Positions 31,690 through 42,224 are shown, numbered from the stretch's first letter. The stretch: 64,000 nucleotides of DNA from Prionace glauca (GCA_037974335.1 CM075760.1:41043603-41107602); one strand, 5' to 3'. Made by a program: numbers and translations. The notes: a model not told the origin generated them from the letters alone.

Positions 31690-32070
31690 TCACGGAATCT
31701 GACGCAATCCAGGGCAAAGCCATCCACAAGATTACCCGGCCCCTCATTCACCCTATTCACTCTCTCCATCATTAACAAGCAGTGCCAGCACTGTGTGTGT
31801 ATTATATACAACATGCACTGGAGCAACTCACCAAGGCTCCATAGAATACACTGTCCAAACCCGCTGCCTTTACATCCTAACAGGACAAGAGCAGCAGCCA
31901 CATCTGAAACACTATAACCTGTAAGCTCCCCTCCAAAACACACACCATCCTGACCTGAAACAATATCTCAATTCATTCATAATCGCTGGGTCAAAATCCT
32001 GGAACTTCCTGCCTAACAGCAGGGCGGATGCCTGCAGCATATGGACTGCAGTTGTTCAAGGATGCTTCAT
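31690..32070 (+). mobile_element. Second LINE family, 3' region
   Basis: Phrases CAGCACTGTGTG, GCAACTCACCAAGGCTCC, CTGGGTCAAAATCCTGGAAC and GTTCAAGGATGC form the 3' end signature of a LINE-like repeat also at 42225-42475 and 50440-51165. Decayed. Confidence 0.65.
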
Positions 32071-32569
32071 ATCAATACTTTGTGAAGGAACAATTAGATT
32101 AAAAATTCTGGCCGAGCAAATGTCTCTAAAATGCCTTTAGAAGATTAAAAATAATATGTAGGTGAATTTGACCCTTCATCTGTCAAACTAAACAGTTCAG
32201 GGGCTGCTGTAGTACGGAGCATAATATAGTAAATCTCACTTTGTATTTGTTCATCGAACATTCCCAAGGCCGGTACATCATTGCTTAAAAAATCACCCAA
32301 TTCTCCCTCTAAAGTCTGATGTTTCTGCTTCTCTGATGGTCACAATATGCTTTAGGGATTTAATTTCTCAGGCGCCGACTCAAACATTAAGTTAAACAGT
32401 CACATTTCTCACAGACACAAATTTCCTGAAGAAATAAATCAAATTTCAGTCCCCGAAATACAGCAGATTTATAACCAGTCAGGCAGATTCCTGGTCCCAA
32501 TACACTGGCCACCCGCACAGAAACAGAACAGACACGAACGGTACATCAGCCGAGTTCCCAACAGAAATA

Positions 32570-34200
32570 TCTGTTCAATCTGTCAACTTCATTCAATGAA
32601 ATTGATCAATGGTCAACGTTCAACAACAGAAAATCAATAACTTATTTTAAATTAAACTGATAGTCATTTGAAAACTCCCTGCAACTTTTAATTATTTATC
32701 TATTATAAGTTACCTCTCCTAAAGATGTAATTTCACTGAAAATGAGCAATCAAAACTATAAGTTTCGGGACAGTTCAATGTCCCTGCAGAGATGCAGTAA
32801 CATTATGAGAATTAAACAAACATGGACTCATTAACATTGAATGTCATTACATGATTCGAACTAAGTTTTTAATTAAATGCAGTCAACTAAATAATTAAGG
32901 CAAAATACCTTATCGAGCTGAGCAGAGCAGAGCAAAGAAATGATTTGTTTCTGAATTCATTTTCGATTGAATTAAATATTCTCTAAAACAGATAATATGT
33001 TGTACACCAGCGCAATATTCAAGGTCTTTTGTTTTGAATTAATTAGCACCGATATTATGTTTTGTTATTGCTAATTGATAGTTAGTTCTCCTGTTACTGA
33101 TTAGTACTCCGCAATAAAATCAAATTTCAATCATTCAAAACTTGTCTTTGCCTCGAACATTATGAAGTTATTAGGTTCCAACTAAATCTTAATCAATTAA
33201 CTTCAAATTAATGAATGGAAATATTCAAACATCTGTAATTCATTTGCTAAAATCAAATCACGTTGTAATGTTTTCCATTTCCTCTTTTCCTTTAAGTGCC
33301 TTATAATAACCTACAAACGTGTTAAAAATGCATGCTTCTGAATTTGGATTTGCTGTAACGGCCTGGCAATTTGAGATCAATGAAACTGCTTCTTAGATTT
33401 AATAATTTAGACCATCCATATAAATTAATTACTCAACATATTGTTTAATGTAAGAAGATCGGAATTAAGCAGTGAAACATTCAATGAGGACAAATGATTC
33501 AAATCCTCTGCAGCATTGAAAAATTATGCACAAAATAAGTTGAGTCTTATTCTTCAATATAATATTTAATAAGAATTACACATAATGCACAAGTAGAACC
33601 AATTCTTCTATTCTGTCATTTACTCATCCAATAATTCTGTTGTGTGTTAAACATTAATGGAGGCAGAATGTTATTATTAAGCGCAGAGATAATATTACTT
33701 CAATAATCTTATTATAATATCTTTACATAAATTAAGCTACATGAATTTCAATTATTAACTTGTTAATCTCTAGCAAGTTTCTGTTGACACCTTACGACAA
33801 TTCAAACACCGTTATGTTGACAAATGCTTAGTCTGAGCGAATTCCACTGGTCGGAAGACTGTGTTCTCTCTGTCAAATTTATTCAAACTGTGGAATTCTA
33901 ACTGATCAATTGTCAAATTACAACAACAACAAAAAATAACTTTTTTAAAAACTGAACTGATATTCATTTCAAAATTCCCTTCGAATTATCACCACCTCTC
34001 CCTGTCTGTCTCAAATCTCGAAAACTGGGCTTTTTTTTCCTGAAAGTAAGCACATCAAATGCCACAGGTTCAGGGTAGCGTAATGTCCCTAACAGAGATA
34101 TAGTGATGCAATAAGAATTGTAAATCATGATTTATTTTATGATGTAAGCATCAGGTAACATGAATAAAATGTATGTATATATTTCGAAACCTGTTTGTTT
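32570..34200. repeat. Ancient tandem duplication in the J-C intron
   Basis: 32570-32900 and 33860-34190 align in the same order: CTGTCAA...TTATTCAA, an AACAACA-AAA...TAAC segment, ACTGATA-TCATTT-AAA, then AATGTCCCT and AGAGAT-AGT. The period is about 1.28 kb. AT-rich, noncoding. Confidence 0.6.
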
Positions 34201-34269
34201 TGTATAGACAAAGATTTTTAAACGTTTTATTTTGATTTAGTAGGAATTAGTATTTTCATTCCACTTTTA

Positions 34270-36470
34270 AAAGTGTAACCGCTCAATATCACGGAGTTTA
34301 AAAAATACAGAAGCAATTGAGAAACACCAACCCATTTCACAAATTTTGAGATGACATTCGTGGTCATTTACCTCGGCATCAAACTACAAATTACGTGGAA
34401 AGAATGTTGCGCCTGCACAAAGAGAATGTAATAAACAGGCACAAAAATTGCAAATGGCAACGTCTTATTCTCCAAAACTCATATTGAAGTGAAAGCGAAC
34501 TTCATTGGGTTATAACAATTAACGCAAAGTATCTCGTTGAACTGAGCGCTGCGGTGGAAACAGCTTGTTATCATTGAAATAGTTACTGGAATGATGACAA
34601 AATATTTCCAGCCTCGAAAGGTTTCTTCTCATGTTAGTTGTGTGCAAAGCACATCAGAACAATTAGAAGGGATTAATGAATAATAATATTAATATATAGC
34701 AATCTTTGGTGAATGTGGAGTTAGAATACCGATTTTAAATTGTTTAATTTATCTTAATTTTTCAATTAAGTTGCTCATGAGAAGTTTGTCGTTGCAGCAA
34801 CGACTTAGTGTCCGAATGAACGTTGTACGTCATGATTTATTTTAATTTGTAAACGTTAGTTAGCATTTATAAAAATGTTATGATATCTTTATTTCTTTTT
34901 CCAAAACATGCCTGTTTTCTCCCGACAAGGATTTTTAAACTCATAGATTGTTTGCATTCAACCAGAAAAAAGTATCCACTCAGTGCCACCGAGTTTAAAC
35001 AATGTAGAAACAATGCCGAAACACAAAACTATTTCACACATTTTAAACATTCATAGTGACCAAACCGCAAAATCTCCTCAACAGAAACACACCAAAACAC
35101 TTCAACGAGGGAAGGAATCCATTTCAGGGGGACGCAACTTAATTATACACTCAACAAAAGCAAAAATATCATTGCAAGAAAATCTCAATATCCAATCCGG
35201 CAAACCAGCTGGTCACCAATTATATGAATAACTAAATGAATGACTGCCCGTTGAAGAGGTGGAGGCCACCTCGCTAAATATATTTAAGTCACGGGTAGAT
35301 AGGTTTCTGATCGACAAGGGAATTAAGGGTTATGAGGAGAAAGCGGGAAAGTGGAACTGAGCCACTTCAGATCAGCCATGATCTTATTGAATGGCGGGGC
35401 AGGCTCGAAGGGCTAGGTGGCCTACTCCTGCTCCTATTTCTTATGTTCTAAAGTAAACAGAAATCTGGAATTAGAGCAACGGCACAGCGAAAAGGTGGAA
35501 TATGTCCAACAAATTAACATTGAAACATTGCCACATTTTATTCATATTGGGTCATATTTCAAACATTCTTAAACATTTGGATAGTAAAAGCTGCAGCGGT
35601 CAGGTAAAACATTGCATGTATCCCAAATTGGGAATGCAGTGGCAAATTGTGTTTTGGACGAGTGGCGTAAACCGTGGTTTGGTTTAACCAGCAATTATCA
35701 GCTACGATTTCAATAAAATATAAATACATAAAGCCTGCCTGATTTCTATGTGCAGGCACACGTCAAATAGTTTAAAACCCTAAAAAAAACCTAAAAAAGT
35801 TTATACAATAGTTTAGACTAGTTTAAAAATGCGTTGTATTTAATCACAAAACGTCCAACAGCTCAGCATCACGGAGTGTGAACAATGCAGAATCGCGAAA
35901 CCATTTCACAAATTGTATTTCTTCAAAGTCACCCAGACAGACAATCTCCTCACCAGAAAAATGCATCACTGAGGGACTGAACCCCGGTTCATGCAGAAAC
36001 AGCTCAATTCTACAAACAGTTTCAACAGAATCTAATTTCACATTGGCGGAAAATCTCAATTTAAAATCCGGCCAATCCGCCCATCACCAAAGTGACCAAT
36101 AATTAAACTGAGCACAACAATAACATAACAAAACCAGCATTGTGATTAAGCGGAACATGTTCATGGCATTAATGCAGACAGTTTAACACATTTTGTTAAG
36201 GTTGGGTTAGATTTCTAATACTTGTGGAGTAGATGGTACAACTCGCAGCCACGAGATGTCACCGAGATTAAACATTGCAGAAACGCCGAACTTTTTAACA
36301 AAAGGAAGGGATTTCATGTAACCCAGCCAAACAATGTCCTCAGCAGATAAACACCAAATCACAACAAGAGACTGAATTCACCTTTTATCAATTAACAGAA
36401 TTCTATAACCGCAATTTAAGCAGGAGCACCTGAAACATTGTAAAGATTTTCAGCACGGAATCCACCAAAC
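34270..36470. repeat. Four diverged copies of a J-proximal intron unit
   Basis: Related blocks at about 34270, 34975, 35860 and 36245 each read (T)CACGGAG or CACCGAG followed by TTTAAAC/TTAAAC, AATGCAGAA, and a CATTTCACAAA-like stretch. The middle pair extend with AATCTCCTCA and AAAATCTCAAT. A LINE tail interrupts at 35249-35450. No coding potential. Confidence 0.6.
35249..35450 (+). mobile_element. CR1-type LINE 3' end
   Basis: C-terminal codons, then GATCAGCCATGATCTTATTG and the terminal CTCCTATTTCTTATGTTCT. Plus strand, within the J-C intron. Confidence 0.9.
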
Positions 36471-36564
36471 CACATTTCAGTGAACAAGTGAATTAATAAA
36501 ATCGAGAAAAATATAAAACAAAAACTCAAATAAAACACTGACTAAATAAATGTATGGTTCTTAC

Positions 36565-36612
36565 CTGCAGTCACCGTCACCATGGTCCCTTGTCCCCAGT
36601 AGTCCATAGCGT
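36565..36612 (-). CDS. JH segment
   Basis: Codes (T)AMDYWGQGTMVTVTA plus one base: the Trp-Gly-Gln-Gly J motif followed by the beta-strand G of a VH domain. The donor GTAAG follows directly. On its 5' side is a CACTGTG heptamer, so the segment is unrearranged. One J only, as is typical of shark clusters. Confidence 0.96.
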
Positions 36613-36651
36613 CACAGTGTCACATTCTCTAGCCTGGGCCACACAATAACT
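36613..36651 (-). promoter_or_regulatory. JH recombination signal, 23-bp spacer
   Basis: Heptamer CACTGTG (36613-36619), 23-bp spacer, nonamer AGTTATTGT (36643-36651; 7 of 9 match GGTTTTTGT). Confidence 0.93.
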
Positions 36652-36980
36652 ATCCCTGCACAAAATAGACAGAAACCTATCAGTATTTAAACAAAATCAC
36701 AAGCCAGAGGGGAAGTAAATCATTGCATTTTTCATGAAATTATTACTATCCTGGTGGATACCGTTCGCTGAACATAAATAACCTTAATGTTTTATATTTC
36801 ACATGGGATCACATGATCAAGTTATTGAAAACACGAACTGATAATCAAATAGTTATCATAATTTTTTCATATTGATTCTTGCTATTTACTTAGTGCTGGG
36901 ACATAAATAATGCAGCATTGTAAATAATGCTGAATTGTAAAACAGAGCACTGCCCGAGACTCGGTCAATTAGCGCTGAGG

Positions 36981-37008
36981 GGTTTTTGTATTGACAGCAA
37001 CTGTTGTG
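36981..37008 (-). promoter_or_regulatory. D2 3' recombination signal, 12-bp spacer
   Basis: Heptamer CACAACA (37002-37008), 12-bp spacer, consensus nonamer ACAAAAACC (36981-36989). It pairs with the 23-bp JH signal. Confidence 0.93.
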
Positions 37009-37020
37009 CCATCCAGTTAT
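37009..37020 (-). other. D2 gene segment
   Basis: The 12-nt coding element ATAACTGGATGG lies between two opposed recombination signals, both with 12-bp spacers. It is 396 bp from JH and 379 bp from D1. Confidence 0.9.
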
Positions 37021-37048
37021 CACAGTGAGACACATCGTGTCAAATACT
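37021..37048 (-). promoter_or_regulatory. D2 5' recombination signal, 12-bp spacer
   Basis: Heptamer CACTGTG (37021-37027), 12-bp spacer, nonamer AGTATTTGA (37040-37048; 6 of 9). Compatible with the 22-bp signal of D1 or the 23-bp signal of VH. Confidence 0.85.
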
Positions 37049-37361
37049 GTGCCTGCCTGCTCACCGTAAAATACAGAGATTTAATTTCACTGTTCTGTGA
37101 AAAATCTGATTCTGCCTCATCCACGAGCGAATGAGTTACTTATTTCAGCTTGACCTGGTCATTATATTTAGAAAGGGTGTCGGATTGCTTTTAAACTCTC
37201 CGTGTAGATTTAGCATGTCGGTCAATATAGATTTTATGGAAAGAGTTTTATACCTAATCACAAACTAATATTACGTCCACACATTATTTCTTTGAAGCCT
37301 CGTTTGCTTTAGAAATCCTGCTATGATACTAATTACCAATTTGAACAATCCCTTTCTCTGA

Positions 37362-37399
37362 GGTTTTTGTATGAGGATGTCGCTGTGCTCAGCACTGTG
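37362..37399 (-). promoter_or_regulatory. D1 3' recombination signal, 22-bp spacer
   Basis: Heptamer CACAGTG (37393-37399), 22-bp spacer, consensus nonamer ACAAAAACC (37362-37370). Confidence 0.93.
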
Positions 37400-37413
37400 A
37401 CCCACTGTAGTAT
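37400..37413 (-). other. D1 gene segment
   Basis: The 14-nt coding element ATACTACAGTGGGT lies between a 12-bp-spacer signal on the V side and a 22-bp-spacer signal on the D2 side. It is 420 bp from VH. The spacing V-D1-D2-J is regular, near 400 bp. Confidence 0.92.
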
Positions 37414-37441
37414 CACAGTGACACACACCCGCACAGAAACT
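37414..37441 (-). promoter_or_regulatory. D1 5' recombination signal, 12-bp spacer
   Basis: Heptamer CACTGTG (37414-37420), 12-bp spacer, nonamer AGTTTCTGT (37433-37441; 7 of 9). Confidence 0.92.
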
Positions 37442-37794
37442 GCACTCACTCTCTGTTCAGTACTGCCGTTCAATATTTACTTCAAATAAACCCGTATTCC
37501 TGATGTAATTTACAATTTATGCAGCAGTTTACAAAACACAATCTAGAAACACCTCCTCCAAGTATCAGAAATAGTAAAATGAGCATTATATCCAGCTGAA
37601 ACAGTAAATATAAACAGAGTGAAAATCTCAGCCCATTATGTCTGTGTGTTTACTGATTTAATGTTTAATTTTCACTACGTTAGGTTTGTCAGAAGTAATT
37701 TGTGTTTTGGTTCTGATTACTGGCGCTATTATTATATTTAAAACAGATACTGACCTTCAGGTTATGATGGAAGTTGCTGAATTCCCTCTCGAGC

Positions 37795-37833
37795 TGTTCT
37801 TGTTCGGGTCCATCCCTGGATCCTCTCGCTGTG
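37795..37833 (-). promoter_or_regulatory. VH recombination signal, 23-bp spacer
   Basis: Heptamer CACAGCG (37827-37833; one change at position 6 from CACAGTG), 23-bp spacer, nonamer ACAAGAACA (37795-37803). It begins directly after the CARD codons of VH. Confidence 0.93.
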
Positions 37834-38138
37834 GTCTCTTGCACAGTAATAGATGGCCGTGTCTTCGATCTTTAGGCTCCTCATGTCCAAAGAGAAGATA
37901 TTGTTTGAAGTGTCTTTGGACGCAGTAAATCGACCCTTAATTGATGGGGCGTAGTAGTTGCTGGATGAACTAGAGTAGTAAACCAGCCACTCCAGGCCCT
38001 GTCCGGGAACCTGTCTGATCCAGCCCATCCAGTAGCTGCCAACATTGAACCCGCTGGTTTTACAGGTCAGTCTCAGGGAGCCTCCGGGACGCCCGGTCTC
38101 TGCCTCTGGCTGAGTCAACACAATCTCCGACTGGACAC
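37834..38138 (-). CDS. VH exon
   Basis: The acceptor TTTGTACAG opens a 305-nt exon: end of leader VQS, then [20 protein letters not shown], the first Cys in [21 protein letters not shown] of framework 2, [13 protein letters not shown] of framework 3, and [11 protein letters not shown]. All canonical VH residues are present (two Cys, Trp, Arg-Phe, Asp-Thr-Ala-x-Tyr-Tyr-Cys). CDR2 has a run of five Ser codons, largely AGY/TCN. No stop. It ends at the recombination heptamer, so this is an intact germline V segment. Confidence 0.96.
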
Positions 38139-38270
38139 CTGTACAAATAGATCAAAAACACCAGGGATTAATCTTAGTGAAATGATTGCTGAGTCTGGAA
38201 CATTCCAGAGAGAGACTAACACTGAGACAGTAACAGTGAGAAACTTGAACAATAATAAAAATATACTCAC

Positions 38271-38316
38271 CAGATAAGAAAGTCAGCAACAAACTGAGAG
38301 AAATGGCCGACCTCAT
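38271..38316 (-). CDS. IgM leader exon (signal peptide)
   Basis: Codes MRSAISLSLLLTFLS plus one base, then donor G|GTGAGT. It joins the VH exon in phase to give ...FLSGVQSEIV, a standard secretory leader with hydrophobic core and cleavage after GVQS or nearby. The leader intron is 132 bp. The ATG is the first in frame after the putative TATA element about 90 bp upstream. Confidence 0.95.
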
Positions 38317-38403
38317 CTTTCTGGTGATTTGGGGGAAATGGTTGTGTCAGGAACTCAGTGAACAAACCAGCTCCCGGACTGTTGGATTCCGGTCCCAGTG
38401 AGC

Positions 38404-38417
38404 GGTATTTAAATACC
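38404..38417 (-). promoter_or_regulatory. Candidate VH TATA element (14-bp palindrome)
   Basis: GGTATTTAAATACC is a perfect palindrome containing TATTTAAATA, about 90 bp upstream of the leader ATG, a suitable position for a TATA box. No perfect octamer (ATGCAAAT or inverse) is seen in the 250 bp upstream of the ATG. Confidence 0.6.
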
Positions 38418-38437
38418 CGGCAGAAGGGGGCGGCTTT

Positions 38438-38479
38438 CCAGGCGCCGCCTGTTGATTCCCTGCTGGAGGCGGCGCCTGG
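38438..38479. promoter_or_regulatory. GC-rich inverted repeat upstream of VH TATA
   Basis: CCAGGCGCCGCCT (38438-38450) and its exact complement AGGCGGCGCCTGG (38467-38479) flank a 16-bp loop. Each arm has a GGCGCC core. It lies 20-60 bp upstream of the TATA-like palindrome in otherwise AT-rich DNA, so may be a protein-binding or cruciform site. Confidence 0.6.
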
Positions 38480-38484
38480 ATCCA

Positions 38485-39040
38485 CTTCCCACCTTCCACA
38501 CCCCCAACAGAATGGACTCGGAGATTTACAATAGATCAATATTAAAATGGACATTTTATCTGTATCGGGATATTTGTTTGGCTAAAATGTTCATTGTATT
38601 GTCTCCATTATTTCTGATGGTGATATTACAGTTCATCATCTCTTTACTTTTAAAATAACTCATTCCATTGTAAATATGGTGATTTTATTATCACACCCCC
38701 AACAAGAAAATAAATCTAAAAATGATGAACTAACATTTTGTAACATTAGACAATTTTTCAACAATTCCGTGTCTCTGCCACATTACAATAATAAAGCACA
38801 TTTTATCAGAAGAAATACCATCGATTTCTGTAATTAAATATGTAGAATATACAAAGTGATTCTATATACAGTGTGGATGGCTATCACTGTACAATTTGGG
38901 TTTGGAGATGAGAAGAAACTCTCACACAATACAATGTTTCTCCTTATATTTTCAAACTGTCCCAATCTCGAAGACAGGCCTTTGAAAATAATGAGAACCC
39001 TAACCTAATAATTAAATAATGAGTTGATAGAGAAACATTA
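38485..39040. other. VH upstream flank, AT-rich, nothing recognised
   Basis: AT-rich DNA with weak similarity to 47380-47540 in the duplicated copy. No exon or repeat seen. Confidence 0.5.
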
Positions 39041-39374
39041 AATTGATTTTTGACGGAGAAGTTAATGAATCGGAACGGACACTGAGATCATTAAAGTTCT
39101 CCTTCAGCATCCAGGTCATTGCAACTCACTCTATTGGCCACCGGCTGTCTAACATACACTGGTATTGGGAACACAGGATATCAGGACTTTGCGGCACATT
39201 GCACAATATCACAAGAATAAATGTTTTATCTTCCATTGAATCAGGTTATGAACTGATCATTTCTCCACTCATTGGCAGCTATGAGAGGAACTCTTCAATA
39301 ACAGAAATCAGATTATACCGTACAATAGAACACGGTGCTAATCAGGTACAAGACACGCTGCTGTTTCAATAGGA

Positions 39375-39556
39375 TGCAGAACTTTCAGAATATTCCAGGA
39401 ATCCCCGGTGTTCATGTCAGTTTTATGATGTTGTTTTAATATTATTTCATGTCATTGCACCGATTTTACTTCGCTGGGGAACTGGGCCCAACAACATCTC
39501 TCTCTCCCATTTCATGAAGTGATTAATAAACAGACTTTAATTATTGGAATGAAATT
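39375..39556 (+). repeat. Inverted duplication, left arm (right arm 41625-41810)
   Basis: The 182 bp from TGCAGAACTTTCAGAAT to GGAATGAAATT reappear as reverse complement at 41625-41810 with only a few differences and a short GA-repeat expansion. It lies inside the segmental duplication copy A. Confidence 0.9.
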
Positions 39557-40184
39557 TACTCGGAAACTATACACATGAAAAAAATCATCCGGTCACTTTA
39601 TTGTTTGACATAGTATTTACTCAGGTAATGAACAGGACACTGAATGAAAATATTTGATTAGAATGATTGCGATTTAAATTGTGGGAATGAAACATTTACT
39701 GTTTAAATGTCTGAATCCCATTTTGTCCATTCAGCTTCACGCTAATCTGTCCCACACAGTATTTGGCAGCAATCCAGGCTGCTGTCAAATGCTCAAAGTT
39801 ATTGACAGGAAACATCTGGGGCTGTTTGTGCAATAGATCAAAGATCAGTTTCATCAGAACTGACCGCTTGGCTCCAAGCCAACTTAAAACCCCGCATGTT
39901 GTCAGTAAGGTCTATTTATAAACAAATCTACCCAGCAACAGTACTGGAGGCACTTGAATTTTTGGAAGTTATAAATCTAGATGATGTTTTCCCATCTCTA
40001 AAGAAAGGATTATTTTCCACCTTCTCTGGCACCCAATTAACAACAATGATGATTTTTCCAACACATCAGGATATTGTGATGGACGGACAGAAATAATCAC
40101 AGGTAGACTGAAAAATGGCTCAGAGAGATGATACATGCTGTTATATTTGAGCATGCACATTTATATTTTATCTCCTTTTATCTT

Positions 40185-40505
40185 TCCATGGGATGTTTGT
40201 TTGGAAAGACCAACACTCTTTGCCTGTCCCAAATTCCCTTAAATTGACTGGTTTTCGAGGACACTTCTGAAGATATTAAAGAGTCAGCTATTTTGCTTTC
40301 AGTCTGCAGTTATATCCTTGTGAGACAATGTATCGATGGCAGATTTCCTCCATTGGGGAATCAGAGCGGTTCCAATGGTCGCAATTACTATCCATTCCAG
40401 ATTTATCAATAGAATTCAAAATCTACCTGCGGGAAGGGCCCGACTTAAATCCCCGTCCTCACATCATTGCCCTGGGCCTCTGGATCACTGGATCAATTAA
40501 AATAA
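40185..40505 (-). mobile_element. Interspersed SINE-like repeat (family B)
   Basis: Inverted relative to 25315-25565. Same insertion as 49460-49745, so it predates the segmental duplication. Confidence 0.55.
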
Positions 40506-41074
40506 TTGATGTCACCATCTACACAAACAATAAATGTATGACTGTGTTGACACAGGAATGAATGGCATTTGAATGACTGATGGATGAATGACTGTTGGAT
40601 GCCTGAATATTTTGATTGAGGAATTAGTGAACGGACTGGTGGATTCATTGATAAATGGTGCTGAATGATGTTGTTCTACATTTCCATATTTGAGTTTGAC
40701 TACTTCATAAATTGAAACAACTCCTTTATTCAATGTGTGCCCATCTAATACCTTCAATCCTTCCAGAGTGCCTGGGTGAAATACATTTCTCGGGAGTTAG
40801 CAAGCTGATCCTCTTGAAGAGTAGGGGGAGATTTTCCTGCAGTTCGGATGGTTCATTTCTCTGCTGATGCTGAATCTTCATATCCAGGACAGAAAGAGAG
40901 AGCGTGATTTGGTTGAGGAGGAATGATTGTACTATATAAAATACTGGCTCTTTCATATACAACAAATTAATCAACACACCCACACCCAAATTAGTGAAGG
41001 CAACAGGGTGAAAAGTAAATAAGGTGGCAACAGAAATATTTGTGAAACTTACTGGAAAACTACAAGTGTCACTT

Positions 41075-41528
41075 GTAGGCTTGTACTAGGCTTCTACTCG
41101 TTGGAGTTTAGAAGAATGAGGGGAGATCTCATTGAGACTTATAAGATGATGAATGGGATGGATAGGATAGAGGTGGAGAGACTCTTCCTGCTCAGAAAGG
41201 ATAATAGGACTAGGGAGCACAGCCTCAAGATAAAGGGGGGGGGAGCGGTTTAGAACGGAGTTGAGGAGGAACTTCTTCACTCAGAGGGTGGTGAATCTCT
41301 GGAATTCTCTGCCTGTTGAAGTGGTGGAGGCTGCTTAGCTAAATATTTTTATGACGCGGGTTGATGGGTTTTTGATAAGAGAGGGAATTAAGAGTTATGG
41401 GGAGAGGGCGGGAAGGTGGAGCTGAGTCACGACAGATCAGCCATGATCTTATTGAATGGCGGGGCAGGTTCGAAGGGCCAGATGGCCTACTCCTGCTCCT
41501 ATTTCTTATGTTCTTATGTTCTTATGTC
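41075..41528 (+). mobile_element. CR1-type LINE, 5'-truncated
   Basis: Begins in the coding region (LGFYSLEFRRMRGDLIETYK wording), runs through RRNFFTQRVVNLWNSLPV and the 3' UTR, and ends in TTCTTATGTTCTTATGTTC. A poly-G run disturbs the frame. Nearly identical to the 19.7 and 55.0 kb copies. Confidence 0.9.
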
Positions 41529-41624
41529 ACATTATTTCCCAAAACAATGTAATACTGAATCGGAATTTAAAGATTCAGTAACTTCACATGAAGTACAGGT
41601 TGTTTCATTTATATCATCACTTTG

Positions 41625-41810
41625 AATTTCATTCCAATAATTAAAGTCTGTTTATTAATCACTTCATGAAATGCGAGAGAGAGAGAGATGTTGTTGGGCC
41701 CAGTTCCCCAGTGAAGTAAAATCGGTGCAATGACATGAAATAATATTAAAACAACATCATAAAACTGACATGAACACCGGGGATTCCTGGCATATTCTGA
41801 AAGTTCTGCA
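41625..41810 (-). repeat. Inverted duplication, right arm
   Basis: Reverse complement of 39375-39556 (see that entry). Separated from it by 2.07 kb containing a LINE tail. Confidence 0.9.
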
Positions 41811-42062
41811 CGCTATTGTCAGGGAAGTTGCATACATTTCCTGTGAGATGGGAATAACAGAAATAATAGATACTATTTCGAGACACACAAACAAGCTGCA
41901 TCAATTCACAGAGTGATCCCAAATATCATAACAAACTTCATCACCCTAAACTAATCAACATCTCAATCATGAACTATATCCTAAAAAAATCCTAATCCCT
42001 ATCCACCCACATCATTTCTCAATGTCATCACTCTCTTCAATTTCCTACAAATAACATAAAAC

Positions 42063-42180
42063 ACCACACTGACTCGAAACGTTGGCTCTATTCTCTCTCC
42101 ACACACGCTATCAGACCCGTTGAGTTTTTCCAGCATTCATTATTTTTGTTTCAGTTTCCAGAATCTGCAGTCTTTTGCTT
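42063..42180 (+). repeat. Interspersed repeat, ACTCGAAACGTTGGCTCT type
   Basis: Holds GACTCGAAACGTTGGCTCTA, a CCGTTGAGTTTTTCCAGCATT segment and CAGAATCTGCAGTCTTTTGC. Related copies: 46440-46580 (foldback), 46135-46185, 62250-62320 and 12455-12565. Noncoding. Confidence 0.7.
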
Positions 42181-42224
42181 TTATCAAACTGATGAACATA
42201 ATTGGTGAACTAATTGTTTATCTG

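Larger units (their letters stand above)
18550..38420 (-). other. IgM heavy-chain cluster (V-D1-D2-J-CH1..CH4-M1-M2), complete
   Basis: One compact heavy-chain gene read right to left: promoter near 38.4 kb, leader, VH, D1, D2, JH, four constant exons, two membrane exons, spanning about 19.3 kb from ATG to the membrane stop. This is the cluster organisation known for cartilaginous-fish IgM. All exons are open, all splice sites are GT-AG, and all inter-domain junctions are phase 1. V, D1, D2 and J are unjoined with proper recombination signals, so it can rearrange and is not a germline-joined copy. Isotype mu rests on four C domains, the CH4 tail and the M1 transmembrane sequence. Whether it is expressed cannot be told from DNA. 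Confidence 0.93.
37915..40510. repeat. Segmental duplication, copy A (partner 46418-49745)
   Basis: From the VH framework 3 through the upstream flank, this block aligns with 46418-49745 in the same orientation. Clear landmarks include TATTGGCCACCGGCTGT (39134 against 48411), TTGCACAATATCACAA (39204 against 48475), and TTCCAGGAATCC (39393 against 48659). Copy B carries additional insertions. Confidence 0.85.
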
